Below are positions 30,104 to 37,410 of a stretch of 38,398 bases of DNA, piece by piece. This stretch comes from a virus: positions 1 to 38,398 of the IMG/VR virus record IMGVR_UViG_3300047666_000222, one strand, 5' to 3'. A program made the translations under genes and the position numbers. The number at the start of each line of letters is the position of its first letter. Position 1 is the first letter of the stretch. Below the pieces are notes generated by a model. It had not been told where the DNA came from. It saw nothing but the letters and a program-made list of their open reading frames with translations, and did not search any database.

Positions 30104-30342
30104 TGAGTAATACGAAGTTTACCAAAGGCGTTTGGGATTGGTCTCACGACGAATGCACATCAAGCATGATTCAGGTTGATTCTGATATTGGGTGTTCGAT
30201 TTGCAGGCTTCAAAGTGAAGGTAACGCGCAATTAATAGCAGCTGCACCTGAGATGTACAAAATGCTAGATGATTTAGCTAACGGCAGAGGTGTGGATTAT
30301 CCTATCGAAAAACTATTAGCTAAAGCAAGGGGTGAGTCATGA
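30103..30342 (+). CDS. Hypothetical protein, paralogue of the 10193 gene
   Basis: A 79-residue protein sharing MSNxKFTxGxW, LIxAAPExYxMLxDL and KLLAKARGE with the leftward gene at 10193-10474. The LIAAAPEMYKMLDD element is widespread in small phage proteins of unknown function. Overlaps the preceding and following genes. Confidence 0.78.
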   Translation: MSNTKFTKGVWDWSHDECTSSMIQVDSDIGCSICRLQSEGNAQLIAAAPEMYKMLDDLANGRGVDYPIEKLLAKARGES

Positions 30343-30617
30343 GCTATTTTAAAGTAGAAGAGGAATGTATTTTGCAGAGTAAAGCGTACCCAGAATTAAA
30401 CGGTGATTGTGTTGTCAAAGCCATTTTCGGACCGAGACTTGCGCGAATCAATTACCCTGATGGGACATCTATTGCTAGGGTAGGCTTCGGATATACCACA
30501 ACAATAAAAACTCCGAGCGGACTTGAGTGGGACGAATCAGCACTACGCAAAAAACACAAACCCAGCACAGAGTCACTATCTACAATGATTGAAGAATTAA
30601 ACAAGGTTAAGGCGTAA
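30339..30617 (+). CDS. Hypothetical protein, 92 aa
   Basis: Starts by ATGA overlap after GGGGTGAGTC. Beta-rich first half (YFKVEEECILQSKAYPELNG) and a charged helical end (STMIEELNKVKA). No family recognised; it lies just before NinB. Confidence 0.7.
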   Translation: MSYFKVEEECILQSKAYPELNGDCVVKAIFGPRLARINYPDGTSIARVGFGYTTTIKTPSGLEWDESALRKKHKPSTESLSTMIEELNKVKA

Positions 30618-30619
30618 TT

Positions 30620-31066
30620 ATGGATAAGCAAACCACCATAGTAAACAAGTCCACCAGCAGCGAGGACGGCAAACGCCTATGGGCTACTATCACCAGCTTT
30701 TTAAACGCATCTGATAAGCCTGTAAAGGTCACAATTGAAGAGTTAAGCGATACACGCAAGTTGGCACAAAATAAACTCAATTTTATGTGGTGCGGTGAAG
30801 TAGCAAAACACGTCTTTAAAAGTCAAGGTCTTGTATGCAGCTCAGAAGACATTCACGAATTAATTGCACGTAAGCTATTACCGCTTAGAGTTGTAGCAAT
30901 TAACGGAGAGACAATTATCTATAGAAGCGAAACCAAGACGCTATCAATTAAAAAGTTTAGTGATTACTTGGCAAGGTTTGAGTATTACGCATCAGAGCAG
31001 CTAGGGGCAACGTTATCGCATCCTGAAGACTTGTATATTATTGCACTAATGAAACAACAGGGGTAA
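30620..31066 (+). CDS. ninB: NinB-like recombination protein
   Basis: A 148-residue protein with the NinB pattern: KPVKVTIEELSDTRKLAQNK then FMWCGEVAKHV, and toward the end FSDYLARFEYYASEQLGATL plus HPEDLY. NinB (Orf of lambda) is a recombination mediator that helps replace RecFOR on single-strand gaps. Length is normal for the family. Confidence 0.88.
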   Translation: MDKQTTIVNKSTSSEDGKRLWATITSFLNASDKPVKVTIEELSDTRKLAQNKLNFMWCGEVAKHVFKSQGLVCSSEDIHELIARKLLPLRVVAINGETIIYRSETKTLSIKKFSDYLARFEYYASEQLGATLSHPEDLYIIALMKQQG

Positions 31067-31072
31067 GTAAAA

Positions 31073-31273
31073 ATGTCAAAAGTAATCATAGAAAACACAT
31101 CAGGATTAAGCCTTTTGGGAGCAATGGAAAGAGTCGAGGATGTCATGCTGTTAGGGTTTATATCTGGCGAAAATCAATACTGCTATGTAAGCAAATTTAT
31201 TGATTGCGTGGTTTATGCAAGAGATACAAAAGGCTCAACACACAGCTTTAAGGTGATGCCAAATGAAAAGTAA
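31073..31273 (+). CDS. Conserved small phage protein, 66 aa
   Basis: Pattern IENTSGLSLLGAMERVEDVM ... YCYVSKFIDCVVYARDTKGS ... HSFKV is familiar from small phage proteins in nin-like regions, all of unknown function. Overlaps the next gene by 11 bases. Confidence 0.7.
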   Translation: MSKVIIENTSGLSLLGAMERVEDVMLLGFISGENQYCYVSKFIDCVVYARDTKGSTHSFKVMPNEK

Positions 31274-31538
31274 AAAGATACGCGACTCAGCAAGGGGTGA
31301 AGATTGCAGCCTAAGAGTGTCGTCTAATTGCCAAGACGGTGAAACTGTAATTTTTGCACACCTGAATTCAAACTATCGCGGCACAGGCTTAAAATCCCCC
31401 GACTTGTTTGGGGTGTATGCCTGCTATCTATGCCATGCCGCTTTAGATTCTGGCGATGTAACCAGCACCGACCAATTACGAGCGCTGCAAGAAACACAAA
31501 TGAAACTTGTCAGTAAATCACTAATAACCGTTAAATAA
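31263..31538 (+). CDS. DUF1364 putative nuclease
   Basis: A 91-residue protein with RDSARGEDCSLRVSSNC near the start, FAHLN in the middle, and YACYLCHAALDSG: the conserved Cys/His positions of DUF1364, a family related to HNH/Ref-type recombination-linked nucleases. Next to NinB it fits a recombination or repair role. Confidence 0.83.
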   Translation: MKSKKIRDSARGEDCSLRVSSNCQDGETVIFAHLNSNYRGTGLKSPDLFGVYACYLCHAALDSGDVTSTDQLRALQETQMKLVSKSLITVK

Positions 31539-31556
31539 TTAGGTAGGTATAAAACA

Positions 31557-31802
31557 ATGAACAATCAAGAAATTATAGATAAAGTGCCTGAAGGAAACTT
31601 TAAGTCCGTACTAATACAACCTAATCTTATTGCGTGGGGTCCAACTGATTATCGCTCACTAGCAGACATTAAGCGCATAGTAGAGTTAGAGAAAGCACTA
31701 GATAAACTTATCGACAGAGCGCAACAAGTCGATAGCTGGGAGTCTTTTCCAGACACATGGTTAAATGAAGCCTATGAAGTACTAAAGGAGCCTAAGCCAT
31801 GA
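31557..31802 (+). CDS. Tandem paralogue A, 81 aa
   Basis: Starts MNNQEIIDKVP, contains RSLADIKRIVELEKAL and ends VLKEPKP. The next gene shares all three blocks at both DNA and protein level, so the pair arose by duplication. Helical and acidic. GGAGCC at its end serves as ribosome-binding site for its twin. Unknown function. Confidence 0.74.
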   Translation: MNNQEIIDKVPEGNFKSVLIQPNLIAWGPTDYRSLADIKRIVELEKALDKLIDRAQQVDSWESFPDTWLNEAYEVLKEPKP

Positions 31803-32071
31803 ACAATCAAGAAATTATAGATAATGCGCCAGACTGGGCTGATACTCATCGCAAGCTATTAGACTACCCTGACTGCACAACTTACGTAGATAATAAATAT
31901 GAAGACAAGCTTGACCGCTCACTAGCAGACATTAAGCGCATAGTAGAGTTAGAAGGAAATCTAGTTAGAGCCGAAAAGTTAATGTTTGAACTGCATGAAC
32001 AGGTTTATGATAACTCGTATTTGGATGAGCAAGTTAAATTATACGAAGCACTAAAGGAGCCTAAGCCATGA
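31799..32071 (+). CDS. Tandem paralogue B, 90 aa
   Basis: Shares MNNQEIIDNAP, RSLADIKRIVELEGNL and EALKEPKP with the preceding gene, while the middle and the region before the C-terminus differ. ATGA overlap with the previous gene and with the methyltransferase after it. Unknown function. Confidence 0.74.
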   Translation: MNNQEIIDNAPDWADTHRKLLDYPDCTTYVDNKYEDKLDRSLADIKRIVELEGNLVRAEKLMFELHEQVYDNSYLDEQVKLYEALKEPKP

Positions 32072-32604
32072 ATCTTAACAACTCAACAACCCCAGAGTCA
32101 GAACAAGATTGTGCGCAAACACCATGGTGGTTTATTAAATCACTTGAAGACTTTACTAATCTGACAATCGGGTTTGATGTCTGCGCTGCTAAAAACACAG
32201 CCAAGGCACACGACTATTATTCTATCGACAATGGTATTGATGGGCTAGATAGCTTTTGTGACTGGGGTCGCATTAATTACTGCAACCCGCCTTACTCTAA
32301 TATAAAGCCTTGGATTGATAAATCTAGTTGGGAGTCAACCATGGGCGGCAACACAACGCTAATGCTAATACCCGACAAAGCAGAGGTAGGCTACACAAGG
32401 TTAGCACGTCGACACGCTGATACTGTGATCCACATGCCTTTCCGCCTTAACTTTTTACGTCCAGACGGATCAGAGTTTTTAGACAAGGCAGGCAAGAAGC
32501 AAGGCCCAAAATTCCCAGTATGCGTTTACATATTTACGCCGCAGGGTTTGCAGATGCCAATACGTGATGTTTACCATGACTTTAGAGTAGGATTTAAAAA
32601 ATGA
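32068..32604 (+). CDS. DNA N6-adenine methyltransferase (phage Dam type)
   Basis: A 178-residue protein of the small phage Dam family. NPPY at residues 73-76 (RINYCNPPYSNIKPWI) is the catalytic motif for N6-adenine; FDVCAA at 36-41 and the start with TPWWFIKSLEDFTNLTIGFD fit the family. It would methylate phage DNA at a short site, blocking host restriction. Coupled to both neighbours. Confidence 0.87.
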   Translation: MNLNNSTTPESEQDCAQTPWWFIKSLEDFTNLTIGFDVCAAKNTAKAHDYYSIDNGIDGLDSFCDWGRINYCNPPYSNIKPWIDKSSWESTMGGNTTLMLIPDKAEVGYTRLARRHADTVIHMPFRLNFLRPDGSEFLDKAGKKQGPKFPVCVYIFTPQGLQMPIRDVYHDFRVGFKK

Positions 32605-32789
32605 AAAAGACAACGTTTAACTGTAACCCATTACAACCCAGAGCCATGCTAGCACTCCAGACGCATCGTGATACATATCCTAACGGTATGACTACGTACA
32701 AAGGTAAATCGCGTGATGCACAATACCCCAACCTTGGATATGTAATTTATGAGACTAAAACGTTAGTTGTTGTAAGGGAAATGAAATGA
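32601..32789 (+). CDS. Hypothetical protein, 62 aa
   Basis: Sits between two methyltransferase genes and overlaps both by ATGA. MKKTTFNCNPLQPRAMLALQ then THRDTYPNGMTTYKGKSRDA ends VREMK. No recognised motif; placement suggests co-expression with the modification genes only. Confidence 0.68.
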   Translation: MKKTTFNCNPLQPRAMLALQTHRDTYPNGMTTYKGKSRDAQYPNLGYVIYETKTLVVVREMK

Positions 32790-33775
32790 TTAATCTAATG
32801 CAGGGCGATTGCCTCGAGCTAATGAAAGAAATTGAAAGCGGTTCGGTCGATATGGTTTTGGCCGATCCTCCATATGGAACTACAGCCTGCAAATGGGACT
32901 CTATAATACCACTGCAGCTAATGTGGGATGAGTTATACAGAGTATTAAGGCCTAACGGGTTTATTACTATGACAGCATCACAGCCCTTTACAACCAAATT
33001 AATATCTAGCAACATTGATAAGTTCAGCCATCAATGGGTATGGCAAAAAGAGCAAGGAAGCAATCCGCTATTAGCGAATAAAATACCAATGAAAAATTTC
33101 GAGGATGTACTTGTTTTTAGTAATGAGCCAACGAAGCACGACGTAAAAGGTGACCACCCGCAGCGCAGGTACTTTAAAAGAGTGCTTGAATATATAGGGT
33201 TAAAAAAGAAGATTATAATAAATAACATTGGTCAATGTGCAGATCACTGTTTTAGAGTTGATAGCACTCAATATGGGCTTTGCACAGATGAAACATACAA
33301 CAATCTGATTGTGGTTTACGGGATTGACAAAATGATCGGGTTTATTGAGTGGGAAGTGTTGAGCGCGGAAAACAAGGAATTTAGACTTGAACTCATTCGA
33401 GATTTTGACGCAAAAAACCCTAGGACATACAATCCTCAAATGACAAAAGGTGCAAAATACAAAAGTGGTGGCGGTTATGTTGAGCATTTGGATAAAGTTA
33501 TCGAAGGCGGTCGGGTGAGTGATGAAAGGTATCCCACAAGCATCATAAAATTCAACACCAACAAAAACAACAATGTACACCCAACACAAAAGCCCATAGC
33601 ACTAATGGAGTACCTAATAAAAACTTACACTAACGAAGGTGAAACCGTTTTAGACTTTACAATGGGTAGCGGAAGCACAGGAGTAGCAGCCAAAAACCTA
33701 AGCCGCAATTTTATCGGTATTGAGCTGGACGAAGGTTATTTTAACATTGCAAAAGAAAGGATTAATAACAGTTAG
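32786..33775 (+). CDS. DNA methyltransferase, N4-cytosine/N6-adenine, beta class
   Basis: A 329-residue protein with catalytic DPPY at residues 27-30 before the SAM-binding segment VLDFTMGSGSTGVAA near residue 290, the order of the beta class. Residues about 120-265 between them hold an unusual insertion that should include the target-recognition domain (IINNIGQCADHCFRVDSTQY). The end NFIGIELDEGYFNIAKERI is typical. Likely an orphan methyltransferase; no restriction gene is adjacent. Confidence 0.88.
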   Translation: MINLMQGDCLELMKEIESGSVDMVLADPPYGTTACKWDSIIPLQLMWDELYRVLRPNGFITMTASQPFTTKLISSNIDKFSHQWVWQKEQGSNPLLANKIPMKNFEDVLVFSNEPTKHDVKGDHPQRRYFKRVLEYIGLKKKIIINNIGQCADHCFRVDSTQYGLCTDETYNNLIVVYGIDKMIGFIEWEVLSAENKEFRLELIRDFDAKNPRTYNPQMTKGAKYKSGGGYVEHLDKVIEGGRVSDERYPTSIIKFNTNKNNNVHPTQKPIALMEYLIKTYTNEGETVLDFTMGSGSTGVAAKNLSRNFIGIELDEGYFNIAKERINNS

Positions 33776-33801
33776 ATATCAATCTAAAACAATAGTATAA
33801 T
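33772..33801 (+). promoter_or_regulatory. Promoter with operator palindrome
   Basis: TATAAT at 33796-33801 lies downstream of a perfect palindrome TTAGAT-ATCA-ATCTAA (33772-33787), which would occupy the -35 and spacer. The usual layout of a repressible promoter, here in front of the replication genes. TTAGAT also recurs in and beside the 31-bp motif copies. Confidence 0.6.
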
Positions 33802-33830
33802 ACACGGGTAATCTCCCCGATTGCAGTACC

Positions 33831-33905
33831 AATGTAAATAGCTCGGTTTGCTGATAACAAGCCGAGCAGTCTTTATCAGAGATTTTTACAGCGGTAATTT
33901 ACATT
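33831..33905 (+). ncRNA. Structured leader or origin element upstream of replication gene
   Basis: Outer pair AATGTAAAT (33831-33839) with ATTTACATT (33897-33905), both perfect; inner ten-pair stem GCTCGGTTTG (33841-33850) with CAAGCCGAGC (33858-33867), one T-G wobble. The seven-base loop CTGATAA (33851-33857) is exactly complementary to TTATCAG at 33873-33879, so a pseudoknot is possible. It starts 30 bases after a TATAAT and ends 14 bases before the ATG at 33920, so it is probably a 5' leader that controls the replication protein, or a replication-origin structure. Confidence 0.6.
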
Positions 33906-33919
33906 AAAAGGTTTATAAA

Positions 33920-34717
33920 ATGGCAAGAGCAAGAAACATAAAACCCGCTTTTTTTAGCAATGACCTGCTAGCTGAAATCGATCCTGTTGGCCGATTATTA
34001 TTTATTGGACTGTGGACTATTGCAGATTTTAAAGGCGACATTGAGTGGCGTGAGAAGAGAATAAAAGCTCAGGTATTACCGTATGATAATTGTAATGTTA
34101 AAGATATCGCGATTAATCTGGATAAACTCGGATTTATTCGGTTCTACTCTGATAGTGATTCAATTTACATAAACATTGTTAATTTTAGCAAGCATCAGAA
34201 CCCACATAAAAACGAGCGTGAAAAAGGAAGTGAAATTCCAGCCTATACAGAATTAATGCGCCAAGCTATTGATTTAAAAGGACTCACGATTAATCGAGAT
34301 AAATCTGGATTACTTCAGGATGAAAACGGAACGAATCGTGCTGATTCCCTTATCCTGATTCCTGAATCCTTAATCCTTAATCCTGAAACCTTAATGCCTG
34401 AATCCAGTAAAGAGTTAAAAGAAACGCCAGTCAAGCTGGACTACTCAGTTTTGCAAATGACAGAGTTGCAATCTAAAGATGTTTCTCGCATCAGAAAGAA
34501 AAACAAAGGCACTGCGTTAACTCAGGTAATTATCAATCAGCTTGCTAAACAATTCTTTCTTGCTGAACAAAAAGGCTTCTCAGTGCAGGACTCGTTAATC
34601 GAATGGGAGGTGAGAGGCTGGAAGTCTTTCAAAGCTGAGTGGATGAAGTCACCTGATAAACCTAACGATAAATATCAGCGAGACATTCAAGCATTGCAAA
34701 ACTGGAGTCCAGAATGA
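33920..34717 (+). CDS. Replication initiator (phage O-like)
   Basis: A 265-residue protein. Residues 1-100 look like a winged-helix replisome organiser: KPAFFSNDLLAEIDPVGRLL then FIGLWTIADFKGDIEWRE and YINIVNFSKHQNPHKNERE, a pattern known in phage replication proteins. Residues 142-162 are encoded by short repeats (candidate iterons, see separate entry). The C-terminal part is helical and may contact the loader or DnaB. The role is inferred from this layout, like lambda O with its origin inside the gene. Confidence 0.8.
   Translation: MARARNIKPAFFSNDLLAEIDPVGRLLFIGLWTIADFKGDIEWREKRIKAQVLPYDNCNVKDIAINLDKLGFIRFYSDSDSIYINIVNFSKHQNPHKNEREKGSEIPAYTELMRQAIDLKGLTINRDKSGLLQDENGTNRADSLILIPESLILNPETLMPESSKELKETPVKLDYSVLQMTELQSKDVSRIRKKNKGTALTQVIINQLAKQFFLAEQKGFSVQDSLIEWEVRGWKSFKAEWMKSPDKPNDKYQRDIQALQNWSPE
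34343..34405 (+). repeat. Candidate replication-origin iterons
   Basis: Within the initiator gene the motif ATCCTKA is repeated about seven times at 7-8 base spacing (ATTCCTGA, ATCCTTA, ATCCTTA, ATCCTGA, AACCTTA, ATGCCTGA, ATCCAG). The region encodes a linker (LIPESLILNPETLMPES). Lambda-type phages put their origin iterons in this part of the O gene. Confidence 0.6.
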
Positions 34718-35079
34718 ACATCCAAGACGAGAAGCCATTTAAAGAGCTAATGCTTATGATTGCATCAACTTGGGGTAAGCCAGTAACAGGCGCTAAAAGC
34801 AAGGCTTGGTGGATGGTGTTTAAGCGTTATGAATTTGCAGATTTAGAAGCCGGAGTTTTTAAACACATGGCTGATAAAATCAAAGGCGGGTATGACCCTA
34901 CACCTGCAAACGTGCTTTTACACATGCCAGAGCTTAAACAGGCATTGCAGATTGAAGATAAAGGCGGCTTAAGCTGGTGCGACAACACGCAGAATTTAAT
35001 GGACAAATACCACCCTGATACTGGTAGTTATTTTAAAACAATCATAACCAATGCAGATAATTTAAAGGTAGAAAGATAA
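34714..35079 (+). CDS. Helicase loader-like replication protein, putative
   Basis: A 121-residue protein coupled by ATGA to the initiator. The pattern [20 protein letters not shown] then [18 protein letters not shown] resembles small phage proteins (P/G39P type) that bind the replicative helicase and help load it. Position after the initiator supports this. Direct functional residues are not identifiable. Confidence 0.7.
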   Translation: MNIQDEKPFKELMLMIASTWGKPVTGAKSKAWWMVFKRYEFADLEAGVFKHMADKIKGGYDPTPANVLLHMPELKQALQIEDKGGLSWCDNTQNLMDKYHPDTGSYFKTIITNADNLKVER

Positions 35080-35444
35080 TGATAACTGAAATATACAAGA
35101 AATTTACGTTTGAAGCTGCCCATTATTTGCCGAACGTACCACATGGTCATAAGTGTGGACGACTGCATGGACATTCTTATAATGTAATATTGCATTTATC
35201 AGGAAAAGTAAATGAAGATTCTGGGTGGTTTATTGATTTTAATGAAGTTAAAAAAGTTTTTGCGCCAATTTATGACCAACTAGACCATCATTTCCTTAAT
35301 GATATTCAAGGATTAGAAAATCCGACTGCTGAGGTAATATCAAAATGGATTTGGATTAAATTGAAACGGTTATTGCCTGAGTTAACAGCGGTTGAATTAA
35401 AAGAAACATGCACATGCGGCGTAATATTTCGTGGTGTATTTTGA
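35079..35444 (+). CDS. queD: 6-carboxy-tetrahydropterin synthase (QueD)
   Basis: A 121-residue protein with the zinc ligands His15 (FEAAHYLP), His30 and His32 (GRLHGHSY), catalytic Cys26 (HKCGRLHG), His70/71 ([10 protein letters not shown]) and Glu109 near the end (LKETCTCG), all in expected order for QueD. It turns dihydroneopterin triphosphate into 6-carboxy-tetrahydropterin, the second step toward preQ0. Followed directly by a DpdA-like gene, so it probably feeds DNA modification. Confidence 0.9.
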   Translation: MITEIYKKFTFEAAHYLPNVPHGHKCGRLHGHSYNVILHLSGKVNEDSGWFIDFNEVKKVFAPIYDQLDHHFLNDIQGLENPTAEVISKWIWIKLKRLLPELTAVELKETCTCGVIFRGVF

Positions 35445-36193
35445 TTCACTATCATGGTACTCCGATTACGCCAGATACATGCGCTATTAAGGCTTTAAAA
35501 GGTAGACACGCATTTATAAGCCACGCTCATCAAGGGCAGCTAAAACTAGCGGCTGAGTATTGCCAATCATTTGCTGTTGATAACGGCGCGTTTACAGTAT
35601 GGAAGAAGTCAGGTGTAAATAAAATAGATTGGGTTGAATACTATAACTTTGTTGATGAATGGAAAAATCACCCAAGGTTTGACTTCTGTATTATACCTGA
35701 TGTTATAGCTGGCGGTGAAAAAGAAAATGATGATTTGCTTAAGGAGTGGGAACTCGGAGGCTGCGGTGTTCCGGTTTGGCACATGAACGAAAGTGATGAA
35801 CGATTTATAAGATTATGCAATGAGTATGATCGTGTCGCTATAGGCTCGTGCGGAGAATATGATGTCACAAGCCCAAAAAAATGCGTGGGAAAGTTGAAGG
35901 ATGTAATTAGGCATGTTTTAGATAAAAATAATTATCCGATAACTAAGCTCCACGGTTTGCGAATGCTAAATCATCAAATTTTTACACAAATACCGTTATC
36001 AACAGCAGACAGCACAAACGTAGCTAGGAATATTGGTATTGATAAAAAATGGAAAGGAACCTATCAGCCACAATCTAAAGAGACTAGAGCACAAATATTG
36101 GTAGAAAGAATCGAACATTACAATTCGCCTAGTAAATTAAAGTATGACGAAATTGCAGATAAATTATTAATGCAATACGAACTAGAAATATAA
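35441..36193 (+). CDS. dpdA: DpdA-like 7-deazaguanine DNA transglycosylase
   Basis: A 250-residue protein of the tRNA-guanine transglycosylase-like TIM-barrel group. The start chosen is TTG 35441 ([13 protein letters not shown]), overlapping the queD stop; ATG 35408 is an alternative. Key segments by this numbering: [14 protein letters not shown] (Asp47), [12 protein letters not shown] (Asp87), VPVWHMNES (His114), [18 protein letters not shown] and STADSTNVA (Asp190). DpdA-type enzymes swap guanine in DNA for a 7-deazaguanine base, protecting phage DNA from restriction. Match is from remembered motifs and the queD neighbour, not a search. Confidence 0.75.
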   Translation: MIHYHGTPITPDTCAIKALKGRHAFISHAHQGQLKLAAEYCQSFAVDNGAFTVWKKSGVNKIDWVEYYNFVDEWKNHPRFDFCIIPDVIAGGEKENDDLLKEWELGGCGVPVWHMNESDERFIRLCNEYDRVAIGSCGEYDVTSPKKCVGKLKDVIRHVLDKNNYPITKLHGLRMLNHQIFTQIPLSTADSTNVARNIGIDKKWKGTYQPQSKETRAQILVERIEHYNSPSKLKYDEIADKLLMQYELEI

Positions 36194-36209
36194 AAAAGGT
36201 AAATAAATA

Positions 36210-36545
36210 ATGAGCCATAGTATAACAGCAGAGCAGCATATTATTGCCGGGTTAGACATGCAGGCTTCAGTCTGGGCCAATAAAATAATGACGTTTAAAA
36301 TAACAAAAAAACTTTGTCAGGCAGAAGTGGCAAAACTTTTTGATATTGATAAGGCTAAGGATATGGAGGCACGAATTGTTAAATACGTAAGAGCCGGGCT
36401 AGTAACAGACGCAACGTTTAAAACCAAAGCGCATGAGCAAATTGAACGCATTAAGGTACAGGCTAAAGCGCCACCAGCGGCAGTACAATCAATCACAGGC
36501 TCTAAAGATGGGCTTTGGAGTACGGTTATAGGGGGTAGGAAATAA
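36210..36545 (+). CDS. Hypothetical protein, 111 aa
   Basis: Starts at ATG 36210 after AAAAAGGTAAATAAATA. Helical and basic (KIMTFKITKKLCQAEVAKLF, HEQIERIKVQAKAPPAA). No recognised family. Its stop overlaps the next start (TAATG). Confidence 0.7.
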   Translation: MSHSITAEQHIIAGLDMQASVWANKIMTFKITKKLCQAEVAKLFDIDKAKDMEARIVKYVRAGLVTDATFKTKAHEQIERIKVQAKAPPAAVQSITGSKDGLWSTVIGGRK

Positions 36546-36721
36546 TGAATAAGTATTTGCATATTTTTTTAAGATTTAAAAGTGAAGTGTTATTTCATCC
36601 TGAAAGTCCAGGGATTAAAGTTAATGTTACGCGAAGCTGGATGGGTAGAATTTTTAAACCCTCCGCTTTTGCAACTTTAGGCGAAGTTCTAAAACAAAAA
36701 ATAAAAGTGAATAACAAATGA
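36545..36721 (+). CDS. Small basic protein, 58 aa
   Basis: ATG 36545 overlaps the previous stop and its TGA overlaps the next ATG. MNKYLHIFLRFKSEVLFHPE then SPGIKVNVTRSWMGRIFKPS is basic with scattered aromatic residues. Overlaps on both sides support it. Unknown function. Confidence 0.68.
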   Translation: MNKYLHIFLRFKSEVLFHPESPGIKVNVTRSWMGRIFKPSAFATLGEVLKQKIKVNNK

Positions 36722-36960
36722 AATACGATACTAACTACTACAGAATAAAGAACGGCATAGACCTCTCACTGCCCTTAAACTATAAAAACGTATGGACAGC
36801 ACGCATGGACGACGTAAAACGGATGCTGATAACTATGAGCGTCCAACAGGTGGCAGATTACTACAACGTAAAACTAAGCAATCTTAGCCAGGCTATGGCA
36901 GTCCGAAACATCCAGGCAAGACGTGTTAGATATGACCATAAAAAGTCGCTTAGTAATTAA
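36718..36960 (+). CDS. HTH-like DNA-binding protein, 80 aa
   Basis: Residues about 40-66 (MSVQQVADYYNVKLSNLSQA then MAVRNIQARR) have the spacing of a helix-turn-helix, with a very basic C-terminus (RRVRYDHKK). The 31-bp motif follows 15 bases after its stop, so it could regulate that promoter. Family unknown. Confidence 0.68.
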   Translation: MKYDTNYYRIKNGIDLSLPLNYKNVWTARMDDVKRMLITMSVQQVADYYNVKLSNLSQAMAVRNIQARRVRYDHKKSLSN

Positions 36961-36974
36961 TTTAGATATAGTTG

Positions 36975-37005
36975 CTAATTAGTGTTTACATCGTAATTTA
37001 GATGT
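36975..37005 (+). promoter_or_regulatory. 31-bp motif, rightward copy
   Basis: Identical at 30 of 31 bases to the leftward copy (26174-26144); the single difference is C at 36992. Palindromes CTAATTAG and TTAC-ATC-GTAA are kept. It reads toward ATG 37053, 48 bases away, the same orientation to its gene as the other copy. TTTACA may be -35; AATTAT 17 bases on may be -10. Confidence 0.7.
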
Positions 37006-37052
37006 GTAATTATATCGGTACTAAAGCAACTAACCAAAAGCGAGATAAGGCA

Positions 37053-37268
37053 ATGCAAACAACTATACAGATAAATAATTCTTTTGATTGGGATTCGGAT
37101 ATTCAAACAGAAGACTTCCTTTTTTCACTAGGTAGCGATATTTCTTATGAAAATATACCAAATTCACCACTTGCAATAGTGAGGACAGATATTCCATTTA
37201 ATAAATTTAAGGAGATGGCTAAATCTTTTGGTATCAGTTTATCTTTTATAATTTCTGAATTAAATTAA
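37053..37268 (+). CDS. Hypothetical protein, 71 aa
   Basis: The start chosen is ATG 37053 (MQTTIQINNSFDWDSDIQTE) after AAGGCA; the longer frame from 37002 would run into the 31-bp motif. Acidic N-terminal half and a helical end (KFKEMAKSFGISLSFIISEL). First gene after the rightward motif. Unknown function. Confidence 0.68.
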   Translation: MQTTIQINNSFDWDSDIQTEDFLFSLGSDISYENIPNSPLAIVRTDIPFNKFKEMAKSFGISLSFIISELN

Positions 37269-37290
37269 CCAACCCGCCCATTAACTGGGG

Positions 37291-37390
37291 CTTATTCACA
37301 TGATGACTGTACGGCCTGCATAAATCCATAATGGTGTGAGCGGATCGACCGACTGAGCAAGTAAGATGCTCCAGTCATCAGTTGAATAAG
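37291..37390. ncRNA. Long interrupted inverted repeat, structured RNA candidate
   Basis: In the 142-bp gap 37269-37410, CTTATTCA (37291-37298) and TGATGACTG (37301-37309) pair with CAGTCATCA (37372-37380) and TGAATAAG (37383-37390), two-base bulges between. Inside are smaller stems: CCA/TGG, CGG-ATCGA-CCG and GAGCA/TGCTC (37355-37371). No credible ORF fills it. This looks like a branched ncRNA of about 100 bases, or a DNA site recognised as a cruciform. Confidence 0.6.
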
Positions 37391-37410
37391 TAAACAACCA
37401 AGGAAATAAC

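Noticed and set aside
33200-33589. Reverse-strand 129-codon open frame inside the beta-class methyltransferase
   Set aside because: It lies wholly within a confident gene, has no start signal and encodes no recognisable protein.
37291-37390. Hammerhead ribozyme in the structured stretch
   Set aside because: The minus strand shows CTGATGA, but the needed GAAA and cleavage-site arrangement are missing.
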